IMG/VR virus record: IMGVR_UViG_3300027710_000162
Span: 1-21,368 of that record
From: a virus
DNA length: 21,368 nucleotides
Direction: 5' to 3' (one strand)
The notes under the pieces were generated by a model. It worked only from the letters and a program-made list of their open reading frames with translations, ran no database searches and was not told the origin of the DNA. A program made the translations under genes and the position numbers. Positions 1 to 7,925 of this stretch are shown here, in pieces (position 1 is the stretch's first letter; every line of letters starts with the position of its first letter).

Positions 1-139
1 CATCACAGGTGGAACAATTACCAATGTGACCATCACCAGCAGCACAATTAACAGCACCACCATTGGTCTGACCACCCCTGCGGCGGGTAAATTCACTGAT
101 TTCACGGCCTTGAATGGGGTCAAAGGGGGTACGTTTTGA
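1..139 (+). CDS. C-terminal end of a tail-fibre-like protein (partial)
   Basis: The 5' end lies outside the window. The frame is open from base 2 to the TGA at 137-139, giving about 45 residues. The visible part is rich in Thr, Ser, Ile and Gly and carries repeats of the TITS.TINSTTIGLTTPAAG type. Short Thr/Ile-rich beta repeats followed by a TPAAGKFTDFTALNG-like segment are common near the ends of phage tail-fibre and other receptor-binding virion proteins, so a tail role is the best guess. The stop overlaps the TTG start of the next gene (TTGA), which suggests they are translated from one late message. No catalytic motif can be judged from this fragment. Confidence 0.6.
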   Translation, partial: ITGGTITNVTITSSTINSTTIGLTTPAAGKFTDFTALNGVKGGTF

Positions 140-498
140 ACAATGCTGATTTGTTTGCTGCCCACCAAGGGAAGTTTGAGGCTGATTTAGGCGTTGAACA
201 TCACTTTTCTGATGGCCTATATGCTAAGCGGATGCGTATCCCAGCGGGGTTTATTGCTGGCACTCATGCCCACAATTACAGTCATTTGAGCATTCTTGCC
301 AAAGGTCGGGTAATTCTGCGGACAGATGAAGGCCAAAAAGAATACACCGCGCCAGCCTGTTTAGAAATAAAATCAGGCATTTACCACACAATTGAGGCGC
401 TTGAAGATTGTGAATGGTTTTGCATTCATGCAACAGATGAAACCGATGTTGCCAAAGTTGATGAAGTTTTGATTCGAAAGGAAACATCATGCCATTAG
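136..498 (+). CDS. Small cupin-fold protein
   Basis: This 120-residue protein has a single cupin domain. Motif 1 is near residues 42-57 (GTHAHN...SHLSILAKG, with H44, H46 and H50 as likely metal ligands) and motif 2 is near residues 81-84 (GIYH, H84). The start is TTG at 136, overlapping the stop of the preceding tail gene. An AAAGGGGG Shine-Dalgarno run lies a few bases upstream, and the nearby ATG at 143 is out of frame, so TTG is the only sensible start. Cupins bind metals or small ligands; the substrate here cannot be told. It sits between tail and ejection-protein genes, so it may be a virion or assembly accessory protein rather than an enzyme. The gene overlaps the next one by 10 bases. 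Confidence 0.75.
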   Translation: MNNADLFAAHQGKFEADLGVEHHFSDGLYAKRMRIPAGFIAGTHAHNYSHLSILAKGRVILRTDEGQKEYTAPACLEIKSGIYHTIEALEDCEWFCIHATDETDVAKVDEVLIRKETSCH

Positions 499-1265
499 CA
501 TGGGCCGTAGGCGGTGCAGCGTTATTAGGGTACATGGGTTCGCAACAGCAAGCGGGTGCTGCAACATCTGCCGCTGGTCAGCAGTATGCGGCTACTCAAG
601 AAGCTGCCCGTCAACAGCGGGAAATGTTTGACATTCTGAACAAGCAACAAGAACCGTATCGCGTTGCTGGAACTGGTGCGCTTACCAGAATAGGTCAAAT
701 GTTGCCGCAACTAACAGAACTTCCAGCGGGATACAAGCCATTTACTGCTGCCGATTTGCGGACAAATCTTGCACCAAATTATGAATTTATGAAGGGTCAA
801 GGTTTAGGTGCAACCCGACAAGCCTTAAACGTTGGTGGCGGTGGGTCTAATGTTGAACGGGGCGGGATTAAATTTGCGGAAGATTACGCAAGCAATGCCT
901 ATCAGAACGCCCTTGATAACTACATGAGGCAAGAAGCGCAGAAGTTTAATCAACAGCAAACTGGGCTTGGAAACGTATATAACCGATTGGCAGGAATTGC
1001 TGGTATCGGACAAACCGCCACGGGCCAGACCGCAAACCTTGGACAAAGCACGGCATCCAACATTGGTCAACTAGGCATTGGCGGTGCATCTGCTCTTGGC
1101 GCTGGTCAGATCGGGGCCGCAAACGCTATGGCGGGGGGTTATCAAGGAATTGGCAATGCCGCAACTTTGGGGGCTTTATTGCGCCCACAAGGGGCAACTG
1201 CTGGCGCAATGAACTTGCCCACGGGCTATAACGATGCTGGGTTTAGCCAATATCTTGTAGGATAA
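489..1265 (+). CDS. Putative ejection (internal virion) protein, P22 gp7-like position
   Basis: This 258-residue protein starts with a short hydrophobic Gly/Ala stretch (residues 5-17) followed by a Gln/Ala-rich helical region to about residue 55. A middle segment (about 70-165) lacks recognisable motifs, and a Gly/Ala/Gln-rich low-complexity tail runs to the end. I do not recognise a named domain. It is the first of three adjacent genes of rising size (258, 500, 858 aa). This matches the order and size trend of P22 ejection proteins gp7, gp20 and gp16 in a phage that also has a P22-type portal. Such proteins leave the virion and build a conduit through the host envelope. The assignment rests on position and composition, not on a sequence match. 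Confidence 0.5.
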   Translation: MPLAWAVGGAALLGYMGSQQQAGAATSAAGQQYAATQEAARQQREMFDILNKQQEPYRVAGTGALTRIGQMLPQLTELPAGYKPFTAADLRTNLAPNYEFMKGQGLGATRQALNVGGGGSNVERGGIKFAEDYASNAYQNALDNYMRQEAQKFNQQQTGLGNVYNRLAGIAGIGQTATGQTANLGQSTASNIGQLGIGGASALGAGQIGAANAMAGGYQGIGNAATLGALLRPQGATAGAMNLPTGYNDAGFSQYLVG

Positions 1266-1268
1266 AAC

Positions 1269-2771
1269 ATGGCAACTTTTGACGTTCCACCTATTGGCTT
1301 AAATGTTAAGCCTCCACAACAAACGTCCCTTGCCGATATGCTTGGCATCGCAAGGGGGGCACAAGCCTATCAGCAAGCCGAACAGATCAATCCGCTGGTT
1401 TTACAACAACAACAACAAGCCGCCAGAACGGGGCAAATTCAATTGGGCGTTTCTGAGCAACAAGACATTGAGCGCCGCAATCTACAAACATTTTTTGCAG
1501 ACCCTAACAATTTCCAAACTGATGGGCGAATTGACATTGACAAGATCAACGCCGCAGTTCCAAAGATCGCGCCTTTAACTGGCCCTGACTATGTTCAAAA
1601 AATCACAACTTTGGGAACGGCACAGACCGAGGGTTTAAGAGCAAAGCAAAATTTAACGCAAGATAAAAAGGCGTTAATTTCATCCTTTTTAGGGGCGGCT
1701 GGTCGTTTTGGTGTAGATGACCCCGCAGTTGTAAATAGAGAATTGCAAAATTTTCTTGCCACAAATCCCAACGACCCAGAAATGAAAAATTTGGTGGAAA
1801 AAGCCTATGTGCCTATGTTTTCGCAAATGCAAAAAGGCCCAGGCGTTACTGATGCGCTGATCAAAGCAAGTCAGGCCATCATGACACCAACGCAGCAACA
1901 AACCACATTTGCGCCAACCATTACGACAACGCCAGAAGGCAAGACAATCACCACCACTCCTGGAGGTGGCATAACGCCTCCTACTTCAGCCATTGGCATG
2001 GCTGGCGGTTTACAAGCCAACGTCCCAACTGGTGGGCCTGGTGCTGGCGGGTTGCCTACTGCTGGTGCTGAAGTTGCCCCAGGTATGCGTTTGCCCTTCC
2101 CTGTCCGCAGGGCAGATCAGCCATACATTGCCGAACCAACCGAGCAAAAAGATCAATTAGCTGGTCAAGAATACAGAAATAGATTAGTGGAAGCCCAAGG
2201 CAAATTGACTCAAGGGCGCAGGAACGTGGAAGAAGTTATTCAGACGGCATCTGGCATTGGAGAAAATTTGCTTTTCCCAGGCGGTGGCGTGATGGGTCGA
2301 TTAGAGCAAAAAGTTTTGTCTGCAATGAAAAGCAGTGAATACGATATGCTTGCCAAAGACTTGGCAAACCTTGCGTTATCTAATGCCACAGCTATGGGTG
2401 GCGCTGGGAATACTGTTGCTGGATTGGATATGCAAGCGGTGGCTAATGGCACAATTAAAGTGCCGCCAGAGGTCTTAATAAAAATTGCCCGTAGGGTGCA
2501 AGCTGATCAAACCAATCTGGATATGCAAGCCACAGGCGCACAACAGTTTTCCCAAAAATTTGGCGACAACAACATGAAGGCTTATCAGCAAGCATGGAAC
2601 GCAAATGCTGACAGCAAGATTTTTGAAGCTATAAACATCACACGGGACATAACTGACCCCGCAAAACAAAAAGAAGAATTAACTAAACTTTTTCCCAATG
2701 CCAATCAGTACAAGGATTTTCTGAAAAAGTACCAGAACATTAAAAAGCTGGCAGAAACTGGGAGTTTGTAA
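1269..2771 (+). CDS. Putative ejection (internal virion) protein, P22 gp20-like position
   Basis: This 500-residue protein has a Gln-rich N-terminal helical region (about residues 30-65, with a Q run encoded by CAA triplets). A long helical middle follows, then a Thr/Pro/Gly-rich linker at about 205-275 and a helical C-terminal half with the segment LANLALSNATAMGGAGNTVAG near 365-385. It begins three bases after the stop of the previous gene, and its stop abuts the ATG of the next. No enzymatic motif is visible. Composition (Gln/Ala-rich helices, flexible linker) and its place as the middle member of the trio suggest a virion protein ejected with the DNA. The alternative is an unrelated structural protein. 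Confidence 0.5.
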   Translation: MATFDVPPIGLNVKPPQQTSLADMLGIARGAQAYQQAEQINPLVLQQQQQAARTGQIQLGVSEQQDIERRNLQTFFADPNNFQTDGRIDIDKINAAVPKIAPLTGPDYVQKITTLGTAQTEGLRAKQNLTQDKKALISSFLGAAGRFGVDDPAVVNRELQNFLATNPNDPEMKNLVEKAYVPMFSQMQKGPGVTDALIKASQAIMTPTQQQTTFAPTITTTPEGKTITTTPGGGITPPTSAIGMAGGLQANVPTGGPGAGGLPTAGAEVAPGMRLPFPVRRADQPYIAEPTEQKDQLAGQEYRNRLVEAQGKLTQGRRNVEEVIQTASGIGENLLFPGGGVMGRLEQKVLSAMKSSEYDMLAKDLANLALSNATAMGGAGNTVAGLDMQAVANGTIKVPPEVLIKIARRVQADQTNLDMQATGAQQFSQKFGDNNMKAYQQAWNANADSKIFEAINITRDITDPAKQKEELTKLFPNANQYKDFLKKYQNIKKLAETGSL

Positions 2772-5348
2772 ATGGCTGATGTACTAGAGAAATTCTTTGG
2801 TGGGCAAGCGGTGGCAGAACCGCCAAAAAAGCCAACCGAATCAACCCGAATCCCTGCTGATGTGCAAGCCCAGCGGGATAAAGATGCGTTGGCTATTCAT
2901 GAAGCTGAATTAAAACAAGCAAAAGCCGCATTAGCGCAAGCAACCGACTCTAAACAAAAGATTCGGTTAGAAGCTGACATTGCTGGATTGACTAGGGAAA
3001 TAGCCCGTAACCCAGCAAGTAAGGCACAACCCACCGCACCATCTGCACCATCCGCACCAGTTGCCGCCTCTGGTGACCCGCTAGAAGCCTTTTTTTCTGG
3101 TAAGACAGCCACCGCACCCGTTGCGGCAAAAGCCGCCCCTGCCGCCCCACAAGCCGCCCCCGCTGCCACGATTGAACAACCGCCCACAAGTGGCGCACGG
3201 CAAGCCATTGCACAAACAGCGGCACAAGTTACTGAGCCTGGGGGCGTTCGCCAATTGGTTGGCAAGTTCCTTAAAGGTGCGTTAGAAACCAAACGAGATA
3301 TGCCCGAGCGTGTCGCTGGTGCAATTGACACCCTTTATGGAGTTGTTCCTGCAACGTATGGTGCGTTTGTACAAGGATTGGCAAGGACAGCGCAAAGCCC
3401 CGAACGGGCAGAACAAACAGGGCAAGCCGCCGCCGCAAGCATTGACAAGCCCGTAGGCAAATTCTTTGGCCTTACTGGTAAAGAAACATATCAGAAACCA
3501 TTGGGCGGTGTTACTGAGCCAATTGTTGAGCAAGTCAAAAAGATGGCTGAACAGTTGGGCATGACTCCCAAACAGATTTCTGAAAAGACAGGCATACCCG
3601 AACAAGACATTAAAAACATGGTGGTCATTGGGTCTGTTGCTGTGCCGCAAGCAATAAAAGAAGTTGCACCTGTTGTTAAAAAAACGGTACAAGCTGTTAC
3701 CACACCAGTAAAGCAAGCCGCTGCCGAGTTGCAAATTGTTAAGCCTGGACAGCTAACCAAAGAACAAGCGCAAGCCCAGTTTGAGGCCAAGCAAGCACCA
3801 GCGGGAAGTGCTGGCGCTGCCGCCGCCGCAAACAATCCCTTTGCTGGCAAGATTACTGGCGAGGAAACTGTGCGGGGGCAATTTCCACAAATCAAACTTT
3901 CCAAGACCCCAACAGATGTGCCTGTTAACGAGCAAATATTGCGTTCACAAGCGGTTCAAGAAGTGATGCCAGGGGTGGGCGTAAGGCCAGGAGTGGTAAC
4001 AGGCAATGAGAATTTATTGCGTAATGAACACACCAAAGCAAAATTAGACACGCCCGAGGGCCAATTATTTAAACAGCAAATTGCCAATGAACAAATTGCA
4101 TTGTCAAAGTATGCAGATGAACGAGTTGATGCTACGGGCGCATCACGCACTTTGATCAATGACGAACAACGTGGTGGGCGTATCAATGATGTTTTGTATG
4201 GAACATCACCTGATGACATGGCATCGTCCAGCATCATGGGGTATTTGAATCAAGCCAAAAAACAAGTTTACGATTCAGCATATAAAAGGGTTGGTAACAA
4301 TCAAATCAAAACAACCAATGTTGATGATTTGCTGAAAAACCCCCAATGGGCGGCAGGGCTAAAAATCAAAGGCGTGGAGGGCGTACAGTCAGCCGCCAAA
4401 GATTATTTAAACCTTGCAAAGACAGTTGGCTTTGAAGATATTAATGGCGTGATGCACCCACCTGGGTCTGTGGCTGCTTATGATGCCGTGCGTAAAGCAA
4501 TCAATGCCGATTGGACACCGCAAAACGCTAACGCTATTCGGCGGGTTAACCAAGCTATTGACAAAGACATTGCAGCAGTTGCTGACCCTGCTTTGTACAA
4601 GTTGGGTGACAGAATCCATGAAGTGGAAAAAACCATTTTTGGTTCTAAGGGCATAAAAACTTTGTTTGGCGAGATGGACAAAAACGGGGTGATTACATCA
4701 TCCACCCCATTGGAAAAAATCCCATCTAAGATGAATAATTTGCCAAAAGACCAATGGCGGCACATTCGGGAAACTTTGAAAGATCTTGCAAATGGCAACG
4801 TAAAGGGTGCGCCTGAAGGTATGCCACCAGTTCCACAGGAGTTGCGCCAATCCGCTGCCGCCGCTGTTGCTGAAATTGATGGTGCTTTAGCCCGTGAAGT
4901 GCAAAAAGCTGGGTCTGACAAGATGGGCGTTTGGAATCAAAACTCAGCCAATAAAACCATGAATTCCTTGGTAGGCGAAAAGATTTTAGAAACATTCCCA
5001 CCTGATGAAGTTCGTAGGTTTCATCTGTTGAACACTGTTGGGCAGATAGTGCCAGGAATCCACGCCTATGAGGGTGCGGCATTGCAAGCTAGACGGGTTG
5101 GCATGATAGAAGGCAACTTGCCTAAAATTGGTGCTGGCGCTGGTGCTGCCCTTGGAGGGTTTGTTGGTGAAGCCCCTGGCGCTGCCGTTGGCACATATCT
5201 TGGTCAACAAGCTGGCGCAAAATATAAAGCCAAGATAGAAGAAAAAGCATTGACCAAAGAGGCCAAAAAATCCCAAAAAGAAATGGAAAAAGCTACGGCC
5301 CTTGGCAAGCAAACAGGCAAAAACAAACTTGAAGATTTGAACAAATGA
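2772..5348 (+). CDS. Large putative ejection protein with repeated D.LE.FF motif, P22 gp16-like position
   Basis: This 858-residue protein is the largest of the trio. A short motif occurs twice near the N-terminus: DVLEKFFGG at residues 3-11 and DPLEAFFSG at 102-110. A charged helical segment lies between them, and an Ala/Pro-rich linker follows (about 85-140). The central part (about 390-760) is helical and charged. Near the C-terminus (about 785-825) is a Gly/Ala zipper (GAGAGAALGG...GAAVGTYLG) of the kind that inserts in or packs against membranes, then a Lys/Glu-rich tail. No lytic transglycosylase motif was found. Size, order and the glycine zipper fit a protein that crosses the host envelope during DNA entry. 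The stop overlaps the next start (ATGA). Confidence 0.5.
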   Translation: MADVLEKFFGGQAVAEPPKKPTESTRIPADVQAQRDKDALAIHEAELKQAKAALAQATDSKQKIRLEADIAGLTREIARNPASKAQPTAPSAPSAPVAASGDPLEAFFSGKTATAPVAAKAAPAAPQAAPAATIEQPPTSGARQAIAQTAAQVTEPGGVRQLVGKFLKGALETKRDMPERVAGAIDTLYGVVPATYGAFVQGLARTAQSPERAEQTGQAAAASIDKPVGKFFGLTGKETYQKPLGGVTEPIVEQVKKMAEQLGMTPKQISEKTGIPEQDIKNMVVIGSVAVPQAIKEVAPVVKKTVQAVTTPVKQAAAELQIVKPGQLTKEQAQAQFEAKQAPAGSAGAAAAANNPFAGKITGEETVRGQFPQIKLSKTPTDVPVNEQILRSQAVQEVMPGVGVRPGVVTGNENLLRNEHTKAKLDTPEGQLFKQQIANEQIALSKYADERVDATGASRTLINDEQRGGRINDVLYGTSPDDMASSSIMGYLNQAKKQVYDSAYKRVGNNQIKTTNVDDLLKNPQWAAGLKIKGVEGVQSAAKDYLNLAKTVGFEDINGVMHPPGSVAAYDAVRKAINADWTPQNANAIRRVNQAIDKDIAAVADPALYKLGDRIHEVEKTIFGSKGIKTLFGEMDKNGVITSSTPLEKIPSKMNNLPKDQWRHIRETLKDLANGNVKGAPEGMPPVPQELRQSAAAAVAEIDGALAREVQKAGSDKMGVWNQNSANKTMNSLVGEKILETFPPDEVRRFHLLNTVGQIVPGIHAYEGAALQARRVGMIEGNLPKIGAGAGAALGGFVGEAPGAAVGTYLGQQAGAKYKAKIEEKALTKEAKKSQKEMEKATALGKQTGKNKLEDLNK

Positions 5349-5578
5349 TGGCAGACATTGACCTTGTTAAATATGGCGTTCTCTGGCAAAAGGTTGAGGA
5401 CTACGAGCGCCGATTTGATGACATGGACAAAAAGATGTCCAAGATGGAGGGCCAGCTAGAACAACTGGTTGCCCTTGCCAATCAGGGTCGAGGCGGGTTC
5501 TGGGCTGGCATGGCGCTGGTGTCTGCCATATCTAGTGCAATGGGCTATGTGTCCCACTGGATTGGCAAATCAAATTAA
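5345..5578 (+). CDS. Coiled-coil plus single-TM protein (XhlA-like arrangement)
   Basis: This 77-residue protein has a charged helix with heptad-like hydrophobic spacing (about residues 12-45, KVEDYERRFDDMDKKMSKMEG). One hydrophobic segment (about 51-70, FWAGMALVSAISSAMGYV) and a short basic tail follow. This is the layout of XhlA-type phage haemolysin/holin partners. It opens the lysis cassette, overlapping the preceding gene by ATGA; a second ATG three bases later could also be used. Likely role: a membrane-bound helper of the holin, or an antiholin. The sequence match to XhlA is by layout only. Confidence 0.55.
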   Translation: MMADIDLVKYGVLWQKVEDYERRFDDMDKKMSKMEGQLEQLVALANQGRGGFWAGMALVSAISSAMGYVSHWIGKSN

Positions 5579-5590
5579 TTTGGGAAAAGT

Positions 5591-6046
5591 ATGATTGACT
5601 TAACCAAAGCCATTGGCGCTGTTGCCGCAAGCGTTGCCGCACTGGGTGGCAGTTACACGTTAGCCGACAAGTTTGGCTGGTTTGATCGGGCCATTCTTGA
5701 ATGGTCACCAGAGCATTTTAAAATTGTGGCAGAGGCTGGGCAACCCATTAACGTTACTGTTGCACGAATAAAAAAACGGGATGATTGTTCTGTTGAAAGT
5801 TTTACGCCAAGCATTCGGGATGCGGCGGGTATGGTGCATGAGGCTACCACCACGGCAAGCCGATTCAGCGGCCCAGCAGGGCCAGAGATTGACACCTTTA
5901 CCTATCAACTCACAATGGTGAGAAAAGAAAAAATTGCTGAAGGCAAGGCAACTTTGTTGGCAACCATCAAATACAAATGCCCCGAGGGTGAGCGTGTTGT
6001 GCAGTACCCCCGCCATGCAAATCTAAGTTTTGATTTAAAAGGTTAA
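5591..6046 (+). CDS. Unknown protein with N-terminal membrane anchor, in the lysis cassette
   Basis: This 151-residue protein starts with a hydrophobic Ala/Val/Gly-rich segment (about residues 6-24) that could be an uncleaved signal anchor. The rest is soluble, alternates like beta strands and has two cysteines (about C66 and C129) that could form a disulfide in the periplasm. It lies between the coiled-coil/TM protein and the holin, so a role in lysis is likely by position. It has neither the long coil of an i-spanin nor a lipobox, so I do not call it a spanin. The Shine-Dalgarno site (GGGAAAAG just before ATG 5591) is weak. Confidence 0.6.
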   Translation: MIDLTKAIGAVAASVAALGGSYTLADKFGWFDRAILEWSPEHFKIVAEAGQPINVTVARIKKRDDCSVESFTPSIRDAAGMVHEATTTASRFSGPAGPEIDTFTYQLTMVRKEKIAEGKATLLATIKYKCPEGERVVQYPRHANLSFDLKG

Positions 6047-6049
6047 AAA

Positions 6050-6553
6050 ATGCTAACCCTGTTTTCATCCTTAGTCAGTTTTTTGATGGGCGGTCTGCCC
6101 AAAATCCTTGAATTCATCCAAGACCGTGCCGACAAGAAGCATGAACTGGCGTTGGCGGCAATGCAGACTGAACGGGAACTGACCCTTAAAAAAGCTGGCC
6201 TAGAAGCACAGGAACGCATTGAGCACATCCAGACTGAGCAGATACAGATTAACGCCGAGGTCACCAATGCCCAGACCGCCATGCAAGAACGCCAAGCCCT
6301 GTATGCCCATGATGTGGCGCTAGGCCAAGGTGCATCAACCTGGGTGATCAACATGAGGGCGGCAACCCGTAGCGTCATTACTTACGGTATGTTTGTGATG
6401 TTTATGTTTGTCGAAATCTTTGGTTTTTACTATGCTTGGCACACAGACGTAGCATTTGATGTGGCGCTAAACCATTTGTGGGATGATGAAACGCAAATCA
6501 TTTGGGCTTGCATTGTGTCGTTTTGGTTTGGCGGTCAAGCGTTCAAAAAATGA
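6050..6553 (+). CDS. Holin, three-TM gene-transfer-agent type
   Basis: This 167-residue protein resembles the 3-TM holin family first described for gene transfer agents (GTA_holin_3TM). It has a hydrophobic N-terminus (residues 2-23), then a long charged coiled coil (about 24-92). A segment WVINMRAATRS leads into a strong TM helix (about 109-130), and a second TM follows at about 150-163 ending WFGGQAFKK. The closing W-F-G-x-x-x-x-K pattern is typical of the family. It would form lesions in the inner membrane that release the lysozyme encoded next. Its stop overlaps the lysozyme start (ATGA), so the two are translationally coupled. Confidence 0.8.
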   Translation: MLTLFSSLVSFLMGGLPKILEFIQDRADKKHELALAAMQTERELTLKKAGLEAQERIEHIQTEQIQINAEVTNAQTAMQERQALYAHDVALGQGASTWVINMRAATRSVITYGMFVMFMFVEIFGFYYAWHTDVAFDVALNHLWDDETQIIWACIVSFWFGGQAFKK

Positions 6554-7029
6554 ACATCAGCCTTGAAGCTGTGGAGATGGTCAAGCACCATGAAGGGGTG
6601 AGGTTTAAGCCTTACCGTTGCCCAGCAAAACTTTGGACAATAGGAGTCGGTCATGTTTTATACCCAGATCAAGGCAAGATGCCTGTTGATCAAAGAGATG
6701 GTTATCCGCTACGCCCAGAAGATAGCCGCACGTTTTCAGCAGAAGAAGTAAACGGCATTCTCAGAAACGATCTTACAAGGTTTGAACGTGGAGTACACAC
6801 TTTATTTCCTGTCGATCTCAGCCAAGGGATGTTTGACAGTCTTGTTTCTTTTTCTTTTAACTGCGGCTTGGGAACGACCCAGCGTTCAACGCTACGCCAG
6901 AAGGTGCTTAGAGGCGACAAGGCGGGTGCTGCGGATGAATTCTTAAAGTACACCAAGGGCGGTGGAAAAGTCTTGCCAGGGCTGGTTAAACGCCGCCAGG
7001 ATGAACGGGCGTTATTCCTCCATCCATAG
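6550..7029 (+). CDS. Endolysin, GH24 phage lysozyme
   Basis: This 159-residue T4/P22-type lysozyme cleaves the MurNAc-GlcNAc bond of peptidoglycan. The catalytic triad is visible with the classic 9 and 6 residue spacing: E15 (HHEG), C24 (in PYRCP, the place of Asp20 in T4) and T30 in WTIGVGH. An E-C-T triad occurs in other phage lysozymes. Downstream, FDSLVSFSFNCGLG (about 92-105) and the terminal VKRRQDERALF helix are family features. There is no signal peptide or SAR anchor, so export depends on the holin. ATG 6550 is chosen because it overlaps the holin stop; the longer open frame upstream lies inside the holin gene. Its last 18 bases overlap a possible gene on the opposite strand. Confidence 0.92.
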   Translation: MNISLEAVEMVKHHEGVRFKPYRCPAKLWTIGVGHVLYPDQGKMPVDQRDGYPLRPEDSRTFSAEEVNGILRNDLTRFERGVHTLFPVDLSQGMFDSLVSFSFNCGLGTTQRSTLRQKVLRGDKAGAADEFLKYTKGGGKVLPGLVKRRQDERALFLHP

Positions 7030-7107
7030 CAGTATTTGAACAAATATCCAGGCGACTGCCACCACAACGGCAGCGCCCAGGCACAGCATTAGCAACAATC
7101 CAATCAC
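7012..7107 (-). CDS. Possible 31-residue single-TM peptide
   Basis: The start is GTG (7105-7107), which overlaps the stop of the upstream minus-strand gene as GTGA (7104-7107), the usual coupling mode in this operon. The peptide is almost entirely one hydrophobic helix (IGLLLMLCLGAAVVVAVAW...) ending WMEE. It reaches the TAA at 7012-7014, so it runs antisense across the last 18 bases of the lysozyme gene. It would be the last gene of the leftward operon. Size and the absence of a separate Shine-Dalgarno site keep confidence modest, but a 31-codon uninterrupted TM helix in a coupled position is unlikely to be chance. Confidence 0.45.
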   Translation of the reverse strand: MIGLLLMLCLGAAVVVAVAWIFVQILLWMEE

Positions 7108-7379
7108 ATGACTCCCCTCATTTCCCATCCAAGCAAAAAGTAATTCCAGCGAGTTTTCATGTTTTGATTTGTGAACTTCTCACCGTCCCACTCAAGTTCA
7201 GATTCTGCATATCCTTTGCCCGTCATCAAGGCAATAAAAACCGTTCGTGCTTTCATGATTGTTTCCTTTGCTTCAACATTTTCAGCGTACCGCATGATCT
7301 GGTGTTTGCGTGACCCCTGCATACCCCAATCCCCTTGTCTGCGACTAAGTTCCTCAAATGCTTCATCTTCATCGTTCAT
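7104..7379 (-). CDS. Hypothetical acidic protein
   Basis: This 91-residue protein begins with an acidic stretch (NDEDEAFEELSRRQGDWG). The middle contains KARTVFIALMTGKGY, and the C-terminus is Trp/Asn-rich (NMKTRWNYFLLGWEMRG). I recognise no domain. The start lies one base after the stop of the winged-helix gene upstream, in the same operon. The repeated W-x-x-F and RW-x-YF residues near the end look like a conserved core rather than random coding. The role is unknown; position places it among early, probably recombination-linked genes. Confidence 0.65.
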   Translation of the reverse strand: MNDEDEAFEELSRRQGDWGMQGSRKHQIMRYAENVEAKETIMKARTVFIALMTGKGYAESELEWDGEKFTNQNMKTRWNYFLLGWEMRGVM

Positions 7380-7380
7380 G

Positions 7381-7680
7381 TCAAACCCTCACTAAAGTTG
7401 TGCGCCATTCCCTTTCCTGGCGCTTTGATTTAGATGCGACTGTTTTGCCTGTTAACTCAATCCAGCCCAGCGTTTCAAGTTCTTTTAAACGCCTAGCCAC
7501 TTGGTTGCCATCCAGACCCGTGTAGGTGGCGATTCCATCTTTGCCCAATGGCCCGTGCTGGACAAGGCAAGACACAATCAGCGACCCGTGTTTTTTAGCC
7601 AATTCCTTGGCTGAATCCGCTGCCACAAACGAGGTCAGCGGGTCAGATTTACGCACTCGCGGAAATATGAAATCAAACAT
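7381..7680 (-). CDS. Winged-helix DNA-binding protein
   Basis: This 99-residue protein has a winged-helix fold in its second half. Residues 45-80 (PLGKDGIATYTGLDGNQVARRLKELETLGWIELTGKT) read as helix, turn, recognition helix and wing, as in MarR-like or phage early regulators. The N-terminal part contains SDPLTSFVAADSAKELAKKHG, a segment often seen ahead of such a domain in phage proteins. It is likely to bind DNA as an early-gene regulator or replication accessory factor. It lies two bases downstream of the SSB-like gene in the recombination operon. The C-terminus is strongly basic (SKSKRQEREWR). Confidence 0.7.
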   Translation of the reverse strand: MFDFIFPRVRKSDPLTSFVAADSAKELAKKHGSLIVSCLVQHGPLGKDGIATYTGLDGNQVARRLKELETLGWIELTGKTVASKSKRQEREWRTTLVRV

Positions 7681-7682
7681 GG

Positions 7683-7925
7683 TCAGAACGGCAGATCGTC
7701 ATCGTTATCTGCTGGCAAGCCCTTGGGTTCGTAGGGCTTGGGGTCGTTCAAATAAGCCCACCCGTCCCAACCGTTTTCTTTGAGTGGGATTACATCCAGT
7801 TTGAGCATTTCGCCATTGCGTGTGTCAATGATTGACCCTATGCGCTGATAGCGGTTCTTTTGCTGGCCTTGGGCATTGGTGTACTGGCCCACAATGGCGG
7901 TAATTTCTTTTTTGACTTTAGACAT
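7683..7925 (-). CDS. Miniature SSB-like protein with DDDLPF tip
   Basis: This 80-residue protein has an N-terminal beta-rich part (ITAIVGQYTNAQGQQKNRYQRIGSII...) that could be a small OB-like barrel. A proline-rich linker (PKPYEPKGLP) leads to a C-terminus of D75-D76-D77-L78-P79-F80. That ending is nearly the same as the DDDIPF tip of bacterial SSB, which recruits repair and replication enzymes. It sits directly downstream of the YqaJ exonuclease (TAATG overlap) in an operon that also has the ERF annealing protein. A single-stranded DNA-binding or partner-recruiting role is therefore likely. It is far shorter than a standard SSB (about 150-180 aa), so it may be a distinct family. Confidence 0.6.
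   Translation of the reverse strand: MSKVKKEITAIVGQYTNAQGQQKNRYQRIGSIIDTRNGEMLKLDVIPLKENGWDGWAYLNDPKPYEPKGLPADNDDDLPF

Noticed and set aside
1403-1420. CAA-triplet run as a DNA repeat element
   Set aside because: It is in frame and encodes a short Gln run in a Gln-rich virion protein; coding explains it.
3000-3331. Long minus-strand open frames opposite the 858-aa gene
   Set aside because: They are antisense shadows of an Ala/Pro-rich coding stretch and have no start signals or plausible composition.
5591-6046. Spanin call for the anchored protein in the lysis cassette
   Set aside because: It has neither a lipobox nor the long coiled coil of i-spanins, and no embedded o-spanin frame was seen.
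7033-7046. Palindrome TATTTGAACAAATA between the lysozyme and the leftward operon as a terminator
   Set aside because: The stem is short and A/T-only and no T tract follows on either strand.
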